Below the pieces are notes generated by a model, which was not told where the DNA came from, did no database searches, and worked only from the letters and a program-made list of their open reading frames with translations. Both the position numbers and the translations under genes were made by a program. DNA of 64,000 bases from Anas platyrhynchos. Taxonomy: Eukaryota; Chordata; Aves; Anseriformes; Anatidae. Positions within the stretch are counted from its first letter, which is position 1. Each line of letters starts with the position of its first letter. Positions 1 through 11,407 of the stretch are shown here, piece after piece. The stretch is taken from assembly GCF_047663525.1 (NCBI RefSeq), contig NC_092604.1, forward strand, positions 10,961,501 through 11,025,500, written 5' to 3'.

Positions 1-3000
1 AAGAGGGAGTCCCAGATCCGGATGACATCTGGCAGCAGAAACTCTTGGGACAAGAGCAGCGTCAGCCAGCGGAAGGCAAAGAACTGGGGTTTGATGTTCT
101 GTTCTTGCTGTCAGACACGCACCAAGCAAAGAATGAATACATGCTCTTGGCCCAATCCCTCCAAGACGTGCACCCCTTGTTTCTATCCCCATCTCCACCC
201 TCATACAGCTCTAGGCTGCCAACTCCTATCAGCACAGCAGCAAAACCACTGCCTCCTTTGAAGGCCCTCATGTTCAAGCTATATTGAAAGAAAGATTTTC
301 AATGCAACTAACTTCCAAGTCTACAAAGCAAGAAAATGCTCCTCTAAGACACAAGTAAAGGAAGCTTTTCTTCCTGAAGGCACTGTTTGTGTTAGTTCAG
401 CTAAACTTGCCAAGTAATTTTAATTTCCCATTTGAATAACATTTTATCTGCAAAGCCGCAGCCCTCCCCCTCTAGCAAAGGCACTGTTTTGTCAGGATTT
501 CCTCTCCTTTCCAGAAGCCCTGTATTTATCAAAGGTTTACTGCTCACAAAAAGAAACAAAACATGGAAAGGAGTTCACACTGATGGTCACTAAAAAATAC
601 TGTAAGCACTCCTAGCCCACAGCTTTCTTGTTTTTTTGCTATCAAATCCCAAGAACCATAAGTTTAAGTAAGGTCAAACAAGCTCAGGATCCTGATGACA
701 TTCTTACGCTGCTGCATGGCCAAGACCATTTCCTGGCAGCCAAACAGTAAGCAGTTTATTCTCTCCCCACTGAATGAGTCTTCAGGCAACATTGTGAGAG
801 TTGTGTCACTGTCCTCTGTCCTTACAGATCATCTTTTGGGTTACAGAAGAAACATCTTGACTTCTCTAAATATATAAACAACAAATCAGAGTGATTTGGT
901 GAAGGTTGGAATAATGAGACCAGCTTTCCTTTCCAAATTCTTGTTGGATTTTGGCACCAAATGGACTGCAGGACCTAAGGAGGTCTGCAACAAGAGCTGC
1001 CTTTTGATGTTCTACAAAACCCACACCAAACCATGGCACTCTGAGATCCCTGAATGAAGCAGAACTATAGAATTAGTCAAGTAGGATGCTACAGGACTTC
1101 AGTTTACTTCTGGAATGATCTCCACAAACTTTGTGTTGTTACAGCATCCAATGACAACAGAAGAGGGCAGGCGGTGGGGGAGTGGGAAGGTTTTTTGTTC
1201 TGTTTTTGAAGACTGAGGCAACCTTAACCTTCCTTTAACCTCAAATCCCAGGGGACGTCAGAGCAAAATTCATGTTTACAGCTCCAAGTAAACTTCAAGC
1301 CAGGTGACGAGGGAGGGTGGCCAAGGCACTTTGGTTGTTGCAGAGCTGCCGACTGTGACTCCATTGTTTGCTTTCAGCCAAGCAGGGGAGGAAAGCCTTG
1401 CTGTATCAGCTCACTCTAGACTTACTCCACGGAGAGCTTGTTTCAAGCTTCTAGATAAGACAGCCTCTATGTCCTATTGGCAAAGGCCTTCACGGAGCCT
1501 CTGAACCTTTCCATTCAAGCCCAGTAACAGTTTAACAGAATTGGCTGACATTTAAATGCACTAATAAGCTGTTTTCCCCACATTCCAACCAGGATTCAGA
1601 GAAACACCTAGCTCCTCACCAGTTTCAAGTACAGCTCCACATCTTTTTCCTTCAGGGTGGAGTAGACCTTCTCCATTTTGTAGGTTATACCACACTGAGA
1701 ATCATCCAAGCTCTTAATGAAGTTGTCCCGAATTTCAGCCATTAGGTTGGTAAAGCAGAAAAATGTGTCAGCTTCAGCATGTTCTGGGGAAGGAAAAAAA
1801 AGTTAATGGGGGCATAAAGAAAGCATCACTGTCAGAGGTACGCAGAACTGCTTTTGTTCAATAACCTGGTTCCTATACTTAAGTAATCTATCTCAAGACC
1901 TTGGCTTGCTTGGTCTAGGATGAGACCAGACAAAATTTTTTTTTGGAGTAGAAATATCTACAGAGCCACTGCAAATACAGACCCTGCGTGCAACACAAGG
2001 TCTTCATGACACAGGGTCAAGAAGCAGTTATCTATGCCTGAGAACACCATCTGCTCTCCCTGCCATCACGGCACACCCTCAGAGCTCTGTGAAATAAAAG
2101 CAACAGGCAAAGTACTCCCACTCCATTCTTTTTCTCTCCCCGTCTTTTTTTTTTTTTTTTTAATTAAAAAAAAAGACAAAAACAGAACAAGAAAAAGCAC
2201 CCCTCTCTCCCAAGGTATTTATAGTACAAGCAAACAAGAGCTTCTAAAGGGATTTTAGGTTTCAGTCAGGAAGTACAACTTGGATCCATGCAAAACAAAA
2301 AAAAACAAATCCTCACTTCTCACACCCTCACCACCCACAGCCCATTCGGTTTCTGTCAGTTTGCTGTGGTTTCAGAGTCCTCATCTCTTCCTGCATTTGC
2401 TTTTTTTTTTTTTTTTTGCCTGATCAGTCAAAACTGAGTTGTTTAGAGTCTCATTCCCAAGAGATTTCTTTACACAGAGAGCATGCAGTACACCAGCCAT
2501 TACTGAGCATTCAAAAGAGTCTCTCACCTTTCCACTCACTGTTAGGATCTGTAGCAAAGGTATAGTAAAGAGGCCCCACTATTTCATTCATCCCCTGAAC
2601 ATACGCTATCCCGGGGTTCAGCTTGGCATAGATGAAAAGGATTCGCTCCACCACTTCCCAGTGAGCTTCGCAGCCGTTGGGCAGAACTTCGTACTCACTC
2701 AGAGAGTTAGGAGATGTTTTAAGAGGGGAGCTCACCTGAAGAGCAAGGCAAGAGTAGGACTGATTCAGGGTAACCAACTGGCACAGAGTTTTACACGTGA
2801 CGAGCTTGGCTTTGAAGGCACGTAGCCCCCCCGAAGATTTGGGCAGAGTGCACCAAGCAGGCAGGCATTCACCTAAACCAAGTACCTCAACGAAGCACAA
2901 AGGCACCAAGTCCTCAGTGCTGCTTATCCCTGACAAACAAAGCAGTCTGTGCTGCAGCAGTTCCCCTGAATCATTGCATCACCTGATCCCATACAGGAAG

Positions 3001-6000
3001 AAAACACAGCAGTTCCACCTCTTTGTTAGTAACGTAGGAAAAAGCACAGTTCTGCTGCAGCAGCTAGCCGCCTTCCCCAACACCAAGGGTGTAGCACTTA
3101 ATATTGTAATGCTTGGGAAAGAGGAAAAAGACAACGCAAACTTCAGCAGACAGACTCCTTTCCTAAGTGCAACTTTAGGAGATCCAGCTCTGGATGGCTA
3201 TATAAATTCAGCTTTGGTAAATTGACCCTTCACTGCTTTGTTCTCACACAGGAAGGCACCATCAGGCACAAAATATTCACATCTTCCTGCAACTCGGGCT
3301 TCTACCAGAAGTCAGGAAAAAATAATCCTTAAAATTAAATGTACCTATAATCCCCTACCAACTGTCAGATCCATCAACTGGCTCTTTAGAGCTGTCCAGC
3401 CACAAAAATACACAGTTATCTGCTGGGGTAATTCCACAATTCCTCCATGCAGCACAGACAAACGGCCAGGAACCACCCTTCGCCTTATCAACGAAGATAC
3501 CTCGCCCCACGGGCAGCCCACACCTAGATCTCACATTTGTAACCCCACTGCGGTTCCGTGCCACCGTCTGCGACTTGAGCGTGGTCTGCTCCACCCGCTT
3601 GCGCAGCGTCTCAAACTCGTTTTGGGGGTCCAGGATCAACAGGCAGGGGTAATCCGTTGGGCGCTGGAAGAACGCCATGTCAGGGTACAGCCTCCTACGA
3701 TGGACACAGGAGGACATCAGGCACAAGAAGAAGGAAGCACACGTCCCGAGCCAAACAGAAAGTTCAGTTTAATATTAAACTTGATTTTCAAAGTACAAAG
3801 TATTAACCAAACCACTCTGGTTCAGAAACCCGAGTCGTTATGCCTCGCATACCTGACATCTTTGTCTATCTGGAGAAGCACTTCATTATCCTTGAAGTAA
3901 GTATTCCATCGGCTGTCTGGGTTTGGATTGAGGGGCTAAAGAAATAAACAACAGAAACAGAACCAAGCATGTTTCGCAGATACCAAAGCCCTCAGTAAAC
4001 ACACACTGATTTAACATTTCTGCCGTCCCTGTGTCAGCTGGTACCAGCACACTCCTAGCACATCAGGATTAAACTCTTCTCTTGTTTAGTGCTGCTTCTT
4101 CAGACAGTACACACAGCACAGGAAGCAGGTCAGAGCTTGAAAAACAAGTGAGCATGCACGTTCACTCAGGCAGAAGCCAACATTTCCAATCCTTTTTCAC
4201 CTGCCTCTTAGTGACTTTGCTCCCAAACTAAGTATCCTGTTCTCTGTCAACAAGATTCTTGATTGCAACTCCAACCTGTCTAACATAGGCGGTCTTTGTA
4301 CTTAGCACAAGAGTTAACCACAAGTGTTGTGTGGGTGGGTAGGAGTTACAAGCTTACCCCGCTATCTCAGCTCTGGAGAAGGCTGATTAAACATCACCGT
4401 TGTGCCCAGGATAAAGGAAATACATTATTAACACAAACAACCTATCCCCTGTGCCATCCGTTTTCCAGTATTACAAACTCAGCTCCCCCTCCCCTCTGTG
4501 CACTTGCTTCTCTCCAGATCAAGGCTCAGTAAAACCTAACAGTCAGCTGAGAGAGAAGAGGAAAAAAAAAAGCTCCAAGAGATCCAAAGATCACTGTAAC
4601 CTGCCAGTGCATGGAATGTTACAACAGTGATGGTTTTATAGCACCAAGGCTTCCAGAGATCACAGCAGCACAGCTGACTGTACACTAGCAGAGAAGTTTA
4701 CGTTCAGGATAAGCCATAGAAGCAGTTGTGTTATTTTACAGCCTCCTCTGACCAGTTACTTCATCCCCTGCCTGGACACAAACTTAATGGCACTTCCAGA
4801 GAAGTAAAAAAGGATGCTGGAAACAGTCAACACATAAAAAAAAAAAAGTCAGTCATCAGCAGAATTGGAAATAAATTCAATCTCCTGCCTCCTGTGCTAT
4901 AGTCCAGCTCAACTCTGCTGCCTCTTCTACAACCTCAGCCTGTTCTGAGCCCACCCATGGACAGAGCTTCCCAGGAAAGCATCTCTTTGGTAGAGCAACC
5001 TCTCTGAGCCTCTCTTCTTCCCTAGGAGACCCACAGGCTGGACAGTTAGCCCCAAAAGAGAAAAGAAGATACATCCATAGCTGAAAACAGCTTCGTAACT
5101 ATTGGTGCTCTGCCAGTAATTCACACTAAAGGCTACTAAGACACAGATGCAGGGCTGGTACCTAGGAACCATCCCTCCTGCTAACAGGGCAAAATACTCT
5201 GAGAACAGAAACAATAACAGCATAGCAGTCCAGACTCCAGAACAATGTATAGCTCTGGGGAATTTCCTTCAACATGAAGGATAACCGCACTTACGTGATC
5301 TTCTAAGGTCACATCTTCCCTTGATACACCCAGGTTGGCTTTGGCGATCCCAGGCTGGATGATCATTTCTTTTAGGAACTGGGAATACAGATCCCTTAAG
5401 GGGGGAGAAGAGGAATTTGTTTTGAAGCAGAGGATTACATCAACGTAAGCACCTGGACTGAGCTCAAACAGACATCCCTGCACCACTCTGCTCAGCCAGA
5501 AAGCATTTGATCTTCTCTTCAGTTGAGTTCAACTGAAGAGTTCAATCCACTGACCCCAAGAGACAGACTTCAGAACAGCGCATTCCACACGAGAACAATT
5601 CAATTTATGAAGGTACTCAATTATTTAAGGAACCATTCCCCTTCTCCATAGATACCGTCAGAACTAAAGGAGCAAGCACAGATGTCCTCACCTCTGCTTC
5701 TTCAGCAAAGAGCTCCATAAGGCTTTCTCTAAAGGGAGGTAGTTCAGGAGTATCTGTACAGAAAACAGACGCACACACGTTAGTGTTTGGAGCATGAGCT
5801 ATCAGACTTGTAAGACAAGCAAACCAAAATATGGGGAGTTACCTCCGTGAGGTTTATATCTTTGCCAAATAGCAGCCAGGAATGTTTCAGGGACTGTTTT
5901 TTGACACAGGCCTACTCAGAGCGTTGATCAATAGCAAGCGGGAGTGAGGCACGCTCCCAGGCTGTCCTGCGGGCTGTGCTCACGCAGGGAGCAGCCAGCC

Positions 6001-6555
6001 AATGTACATGTCGTTAAAACCCTACTGTCACCAAGCCAGTGCTGACCCCACAAATTACCGCCGATTCAGAGCGCCTTTTAAGATCCCCATCGCTATTTTC
6101 TGTTAGCTCTGAGAGCTCCAGAACCCCGTGTGCACACTTAAGGAACCCAAAGCTGGCGAGACCCGAAGCGCCCCCAAGCAGCACCCACCTTCCAGCAGAG
6201 GCAGCGCAGCCCCCCATCGAAGGGAATCCCTGTGGAGGGGCAGGCAGAGAGACAACCGTTAGCCCAACCGTTAGCCCAACCGTCACCTCAACCCGCACCC
6301 TGCGCGCCGCCACCGCCCCGACCCCCACCTCAGGGTTTGGGCACTCACCGCTGAAGCACAGCTCGCGGAGCTTGCCCAGGGCCACCGTGGGCTCGCCCAG
6401 CACCTCCTGGAAGTCGGCGATGCTGAGGGGAGGCGGGGGGGGAACCGTTAGCAACGGGCGGGTACCGCAAACCCCCCCCCAGCCCCCCAAATCCCCCCCC
6501 TCACAACCCGCCCCCCCCCCCCAGGTCCCCACCGGCTCTGGTGCAGCCGCGACAT
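1..6555 (-). CDS. TBC1D13: TBC1D13, Rab GTPase-activating protein (3' part cut by window edge)
   Basis: A TBC-domain GAP; the mammalian protein is described as a Rab35 GAP acting in endosomal and GLUT4 traffic. Coding exons in order: 6533-6555, 6349-6422, 6189-6229, 5692-5753, 5295-5394, 3853-3935, 3535-3694, 2528-2735, 1620-1783 and 1-107 (cut). They give 340 continuous codons of about 400, all with GT..AG borders and matching phases. The start ATG at 6555 sits in a perfect GCCGCCATG context. The TBC arginine-finger motif IxxDxxR is intact (I123, D126, R129), as is the glutamine finger YVQ (Q228 in exon 8). Exon 10 carries the conserved stretch from QEQNIKPQFF to IRIWDS. The missing end is roughly the last 60 residues. 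Introns 5 and 9 (3936-5294, 108-1619) hold no recognisable element; intron 1 is only 110 bases and very G-rich in the sense strand. Product identity is firm from near-identity to remembered mammalian TBC1D13. Confidence 0.96.
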
Positions 6556-6744
6556 GGCGGCACCGCTCCGGCTGGAAACACGGCCCGAGGGGGCGGGGCC
6601 ACGAAACGCCCCGCCCACCACCCCGCCTATAACCCCGCCCATTCGCTCCTCGCCACGCCCATCATGCGTTAGGCCACGCCCATTGTGTGCTAAGCCCCGC
6701 CCACCCCGCTAAAAGCCCCTCCCCGCAGGGAGAACGGAGCACGA

Positions 6745-6756
6745 GGGGGGGGGGGG
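6745..6756 (+). repeat. G12 homopolymer in the TBC1D13/ZER1 promoter
   Basis: Twelve consecutive G between the Sp/KLF cluster and the ZER1 first exon. Prone to length error in sequencing and to quadruplex formation with nearby G-runs. Confidence 0.85.
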
Positions 6757-6883
6757 AGTGGGGGCGGAACGGGCCCGAGGGGGCCAACCCGGAACGTTCC
6801 GGGCCCGGCCGCTGTTTCCCGGGGGGAAGCGGTGGCGGAGGCTCCTCCTCCGGTGCGGCGGCCCCCGGCTGGCGGAAGTGACG

Positions 6884-7028
6884 GCGGGGTTTGTTGACAG
6901 CGGAGGCCGCGGCGGCGGCGGCGGCGGCGGCGGGGGGAGGGACGGGGGGGCCCCGAGCAGGAGGAGGCCGAGCCCGAGCCCTGCCCGCCGGCCCCGGCCC
7001 TCCGCAGGGGGGGGGGCTCTGGAGCCAG
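6884..7028 (+). other. ZER1: Probable noncoding first exon of ZER1
   Basis: A strong splice donor (CCAG|GTGAGT) ends a GC-rich block at 7028, just downstream of the ETS-type promoter site, and the first ZER1 coding exon begins 4.4 kb later with a long pyrimidine tract ending in AG at 11406-11407. A spliced 5' UTR exon here is the simplest reading. The left border is arbitrary because no start site can be read. It contains a CGG repeat. Confidence 0.5.
6910..6933 (+). repeat. (CGG)8 trinucleotide repeat
   Basis: Eight uninterrupted CGG units in the likely 5' UTR of ZER1, followed by a G-run. Short, but of the type that can expand and that varies between individuals. Confidence 0.85.
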
Positions 7029-10000
7029 GTGAGTCCCGTTCCCGGCCCCACAGCCTCCGAGGTACCGGGAAGGGAACCCCCGGTGTGTGTGTGGGGGGGG
7101 GTTGGGGGCAGGGCCCGGGGCTGTCAGCGCGGGGGGGGAGGGTGAAAGGGTCAGGGGGGGACTGGGCCCAGCCCGGGGACCCCGGGGAGAGCCCGGCCCG
7201 GTAGGCACGGGGACCCCCCCCCCCACCGGGATCCCGGCCCCACCGACACGCTGGGAGGTTGTGGGCACGGGGCCGGGGCCGTGCTGGGGGCTGGAGCTTC
7301 CCCGGCCAGCTGCGGGGGGAGAAATGAAGAATTACAGGAGGAGAAATGAATAACGATGGGGGGACACATGAATAATTGCCCCCCCCCAGCTGGCAGCTGG
7401 AGTGACAGTGCAGTTTTCCCTCAAAACGCGCCCCGGGCCACAGCCTGCAAACACAGCGCAGGGATTTTTGGAGCCGTGCCCCTCCACACGCGCTCTGTGC
7501 CCTCTCTCTCTCCTTGGGCACGGTCCCGGTGCTCCCCAAGTCGGTTTTGCCCCTCGGTCGTGTGGCAGCGCCGTGAAGGCTCCGGCCTTGGCACGGAGCC
7601 ACCGTGAGTCAGGCTTGGCTTCGGGCAGCGGCCCCGGAGGGAGATACCAGGGGAGAAGCCGGGTCTCAAGTCCAAGGTAGGGAACGTTGGCACGGGCAGC
7701 CCGAGGCCGCTGCCAAGGCTCACGTGCCCGCAGAGCCAGAAATGATGTAAAAATACCAATGTAGGCTGCAAATAAGCAATACTTGCCAGAGAGGCTGGCT
7801 GGATGTGGAAGGCTGGTGCTGGGGATGAGCAAACCTGCGTGGCGTGGTGCTGCAGTTTCTTTTGGGACCCACAGCTGGAGGGAGGGTGCTGTTACTCCGT
7901 GGAGGAGGCTGCTTCTGGGGTCAGCCGGGTGTGCAGGCTTCGAATGCCCACTGCAGCAGCTCCCAGGGCCTTGGTTCCTTCGTGTATTGACACAGAAGCG
8001 AAAGCTGCCCAAAAAATAAATGGTAAAGAAGATTGGCAGCTGTACTTCTGACTCCATTTCGATTCCTGCAGTTGAATTTTCAGCATCCTTCACGTATTTT
8101 TGACCCTCCAAGAACACACGCGCACAGGACAGCTCATTACCCATCGCTGGGCTGCACTGGCGACAGTCTGCGAGGCAGGCGACTTGCAGATCTATTGCCT
8201 GTGGAAAGCTGCCCGAGGATAATGATTAGGCAAACGCTAATGGTTTGTCAGCATATCTAGTTCACTTATTTTTATCACCAAAGCACACCAAGCTTATATC
8301 TAGAGCCAATACCGATCGGTGCAGCTATCGACTTCCTTACTTCCCTCTCCCCCTGCCTCCATCACCTCTCAAGTCCAGTTTGAGGAGGCCAGGACCAGTT
8401 TGTCTCGTGTCCCATACTAAAGGGCCACAGGTGCAGCAGCAGCTCGGGTGCTACTCGAATACACGCAGTAAATCACGAGGATGAATGCTTCTCTTTGGGG
8501 TTATTTTACTGGGGCGCTTTCCTCTGCGCTAGCTTCCTGCACGGGATTTTGTTGGTAGATTTTGGGAAGGTCAGAAGTTAACGTGGGATTTCTCTAGGGC
8601 TAGGATCAGCCAGCTGCATCGTGCTGGCCACGGCAGAGGGGCACAGAGGATCGTCAGAGCAACAGGAAGGCAGCCTGTGCCCTTTAGAGTTCTAAGCTGC
8701 TTGGACAAGCCCCAAGCACTGACCATTTCCAGCTCCACGTGACAAAAGGTTGTCAATGGGGGTTTGTTTCCAAGTTCTCTGGCCAGCGGTAGGAAGCCAG
8801 GGAAGAACACTGGCTGCAGGGACCTCCCGTCTGGTGGCACGGGTGAACTGGTAGGGACAGCAGAACACGTTTCCCTGCTGGCTCAGATCTTCCTGTTCAT
8901 CTTGCCTTTCTGGAAAGATTCTCTCCAGCAAGCTTCAGGCAAAATGTGTGAGAGGGACTCGTTCTGGAGCTGAAGCAGATCTGTCTCCAAAGCAGACACC
9001 ACGCAGGGCACAGGACAGCTTCCTCCCACCTGCATTCCCTCGGTTGGGACCTCACCACTGGCCAGGCAATTCTCTGCCCTCAGCGGCACATTTCACCCTT
9101 GGCTTCTCTCCTGACATAACTACAAGAGGGACAGCTGTTGATAAGGGATTTCCTTCTTTTTTCAGGATGAAAACCCATCTTACTCATTTTTGTTCCTTGT
9201 GACACACATCTCAAAGGTCTCCAAGTTACCGTGGCACCCCTAAGTCATCAATTTTATGTTATCACGACGCTAGCTCAGGGCTCAGTGACCCAGAGAGAGA
9301 CTGCACCCTTTAAACTGTCTCTGATCAGCACATCAAGTACATTTTTGGTGATTGCTGGGTTTTATTCAGTTTTTTCTCTGCATCACCTGCTTGTGCTCGG
9401 AGACCTTTTCCGTCTTGCGTGAAAACCAGCAGAGAACCTGCTTGAGATCCCCACTGGAAAAGCTATTGAAAGTTCTAGGTCAGAACACAGTGGGCCAGGA
9501 ATTTGGGACTGAAGCAAAATCATTACAGCTGCCTGCATGTATAGTTCCCAAAAACACTTAGAGGAAGAAAGAATTATTGAAACAGTTCAAGTAAAGCCAA
9601 AAGGCAACCAGGGTTCAGTCCCAGCATTGTCAACTTACCCTAGAGCAAGATTTGGCCCAGGGAGACGAGGCTTAGGGTAGGTGTTCCTCAGGTGTAATCC
9701 AGCACTGCAGTTCCTCCATCGCCAAGTAAGGAGCAACTCTGTTGATCTTGCTCACTTTTTGAGGCTCCTTCCTGCCTTGGGTTAATTCCTTGGCCAACTT
9801 CTTGTCCTTGGCACTGAAACACACTCAAAAAAAAGAATTACTGAGACACAGAGGGAAGAAAAGAGCTTTGATTTGCAACTTGTGTTGCCCTTGTGTCTGC
9901 ACAGAAATCCATTCTGCAGCGTAGGGAGGGATCAGGAGGCCAGGAGCCTCAGTCAGGGCTGTGCTGCTGTCTCCCACAGGGACCATTTGGTGCCTGAATT

Positions 10001-11407
10001 TGAATTTGCCTGAAATTCTTGCATCGTGTGCAGCTACTGCAGGAACGAAGGGAAGAGAGCACCAGAGGCTTTAGAGGAACACTCAGAAGCAGAGAGCTAG
10101 AGACAGACAAGCGCCCCAATCCTTGCAGCTGCAGGATAAAGATCAGAAACGGCATATAGTTAGGCATTTTGCAACAGCTTCCCCAGCAAAGGCTGCTCAG
10201 CTGTTGTGCAGAGGAGAATAACTCCATAGCATTCGTGTCCTCACTGCAGTAGGGACACACCTATTGAAAAAAAAAAAACAAACACGTGTTTATTTCCTCA
10301 GAAATAAACATTTCAACACAGTTCTTGTATGCTCATGGAAACGTATTGAAGGGTTCACATTAGGGTTGTTTCTAACGTGATTTGACCCTTTTGAAAGTGA
10401 AACAGGAGTTGCTGTTCTTCAGTCATTTCTCCTAAACACCGTCAGTGCACTCAGCTAGGGCTCCTTCGGTGCCAGCAAGCAAGCAAGCCTGAAAAGCAGA
10501 GCCAGGAGATTTTTGAAACAAGAAAATGGACAGAAATAGCCTCCCCTGACTGCCTGCCTCGCCATCCTTCTTCATCTGGTGCTAAAAACCAAGAAGAGGA
10601 AAAAGTCCCTCGCCTTTTTCCCAGTCAGTTGCCTGTACTTTTTTTCTAACAGAATTTGGAACGTTTTAGGTGAGCAAGTTCCAGCTGCACTCATCGATGT
10701 CCTTCACGTGCATAAACCTTTTCGCTGCGCTCAGCAAGGGAAGCCAAAGCAGTCCATGTGCTTCCCTCTGGCTTCTGCTCCACTTCATGGTCTAGCTCAG
10801 GGACTTGCACGAAGCTTCTGGCTTGGAGCTGCAGAGAAGCACCCAGCTTGAACTTCACTTGGAACGATGGCCAACAATTACAGGCACGAGATACGGGGCC
10901 ACCAGGTCCCACTGGGGCTGCACAAAGGATCTTCCCAACAGTAAATTTTCTGGTGGTTTATCCGAGCCACTCTGAAGGAAACCAAGCACTGTGGTTTCTG
11001 CCACTTCCCTTTCAGAGGCCCTTCGTCAGCCAGATAACTCCTGCCATGAGGAAGCATTTTCTTGCTGTGTCGCCTCATTTCCAAACATGTTTCATATTAA
11101 CTCATTCCCTCGGTGTCCCCTGGGGGTGGGGTTGCCAAGGAATTAAGTCCCAGAGAGGCCAAAATGCTGCAGGTTCTTTTGAGGTCAGCAAGTGATGGGC
11201 TGTAAATAAACCCATCAACATCCTCGCTGGTACAGCAGCTTTGCAGGATGCTTTCCAGTGTGCCTTTCTCAATGCTTTTGTTCTTCCTCCTCTGCTTATA
11301 GCTGCCCTGATGTCTCTGTAAATCCATCCTGGGATTTCGTTTGAGGAAAGGATCTTCTGAACCAAAAGCTTCCTTCTGTCCTTCCCCTGCCCACTGCTTC
11401 CCTCAAG
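7029..11407 (+). other. ZER1: ZER1 intron 1 (4.4 kb), mostly unannotated
   Basis: The first 200 bases are G-rich on the ZER1 sense strand; the rest has moderate GC and no recognised repeat. On the minus strand it holds several coding-like stretches: an ATG-started 76-codon ORF at 11097-11327 and a 46-codon C-terminal-looking ORF at 9672-9813 preceded by a strong acceptor signal. I do not recognise either protein and cannot join them into one gene, so they are listed as findings rather than genes. Confidence 0.6.

Larger units (their letters stand above)
6556..7028. promoter_or_regulatory. Shared CpG-rich bidirectional promoter of TBC1D13 and ZER1
   Basis: The TBC1D13 start codon (6555, minus) and the probable ZER1 noncoding first-exon donor (7028, plus) are under 500 bases apart, back to back. 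The interval is very GC-rich and full of CpG. A dense cluster of GC-box and CACCC-type Sp/KLF motifs (CCCGCCC, CCACGCCC, GGGCGGGGC) runs from about 6590 to 6725. An ETS-type site fused to a CRE-like half site (CGGAAGTGACG) lies at 6873-6883. No TATA box in a convincing place. Start sites themselves are not visible and are inferred. Confidence 0.75.

Noticed and set aside
3238-3900. 220-codon plus-strand frame
   Set aside because: It is antisense to TBC1D13 exons 3535-3694 and 3853-3935 and spans the intron between them; a shadow of the real gene.
6039-6632. 197-codon plus-strand frame
   Set aside because: Antisense to TBC1D13 exons 1-3 and intron 1; proline/serine/threonine-rich product of GC-rich DNA.
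6709-7602. Long minus-strand open frames (up to 297 codons) across the promoter and ZER1 intron 1 start
   Set aside because: GC-rich sequence has few stop codons; the translations are proline/arginine/glycine-rich, several frames are open at once, and they overlap the inferred promoter and first exon.
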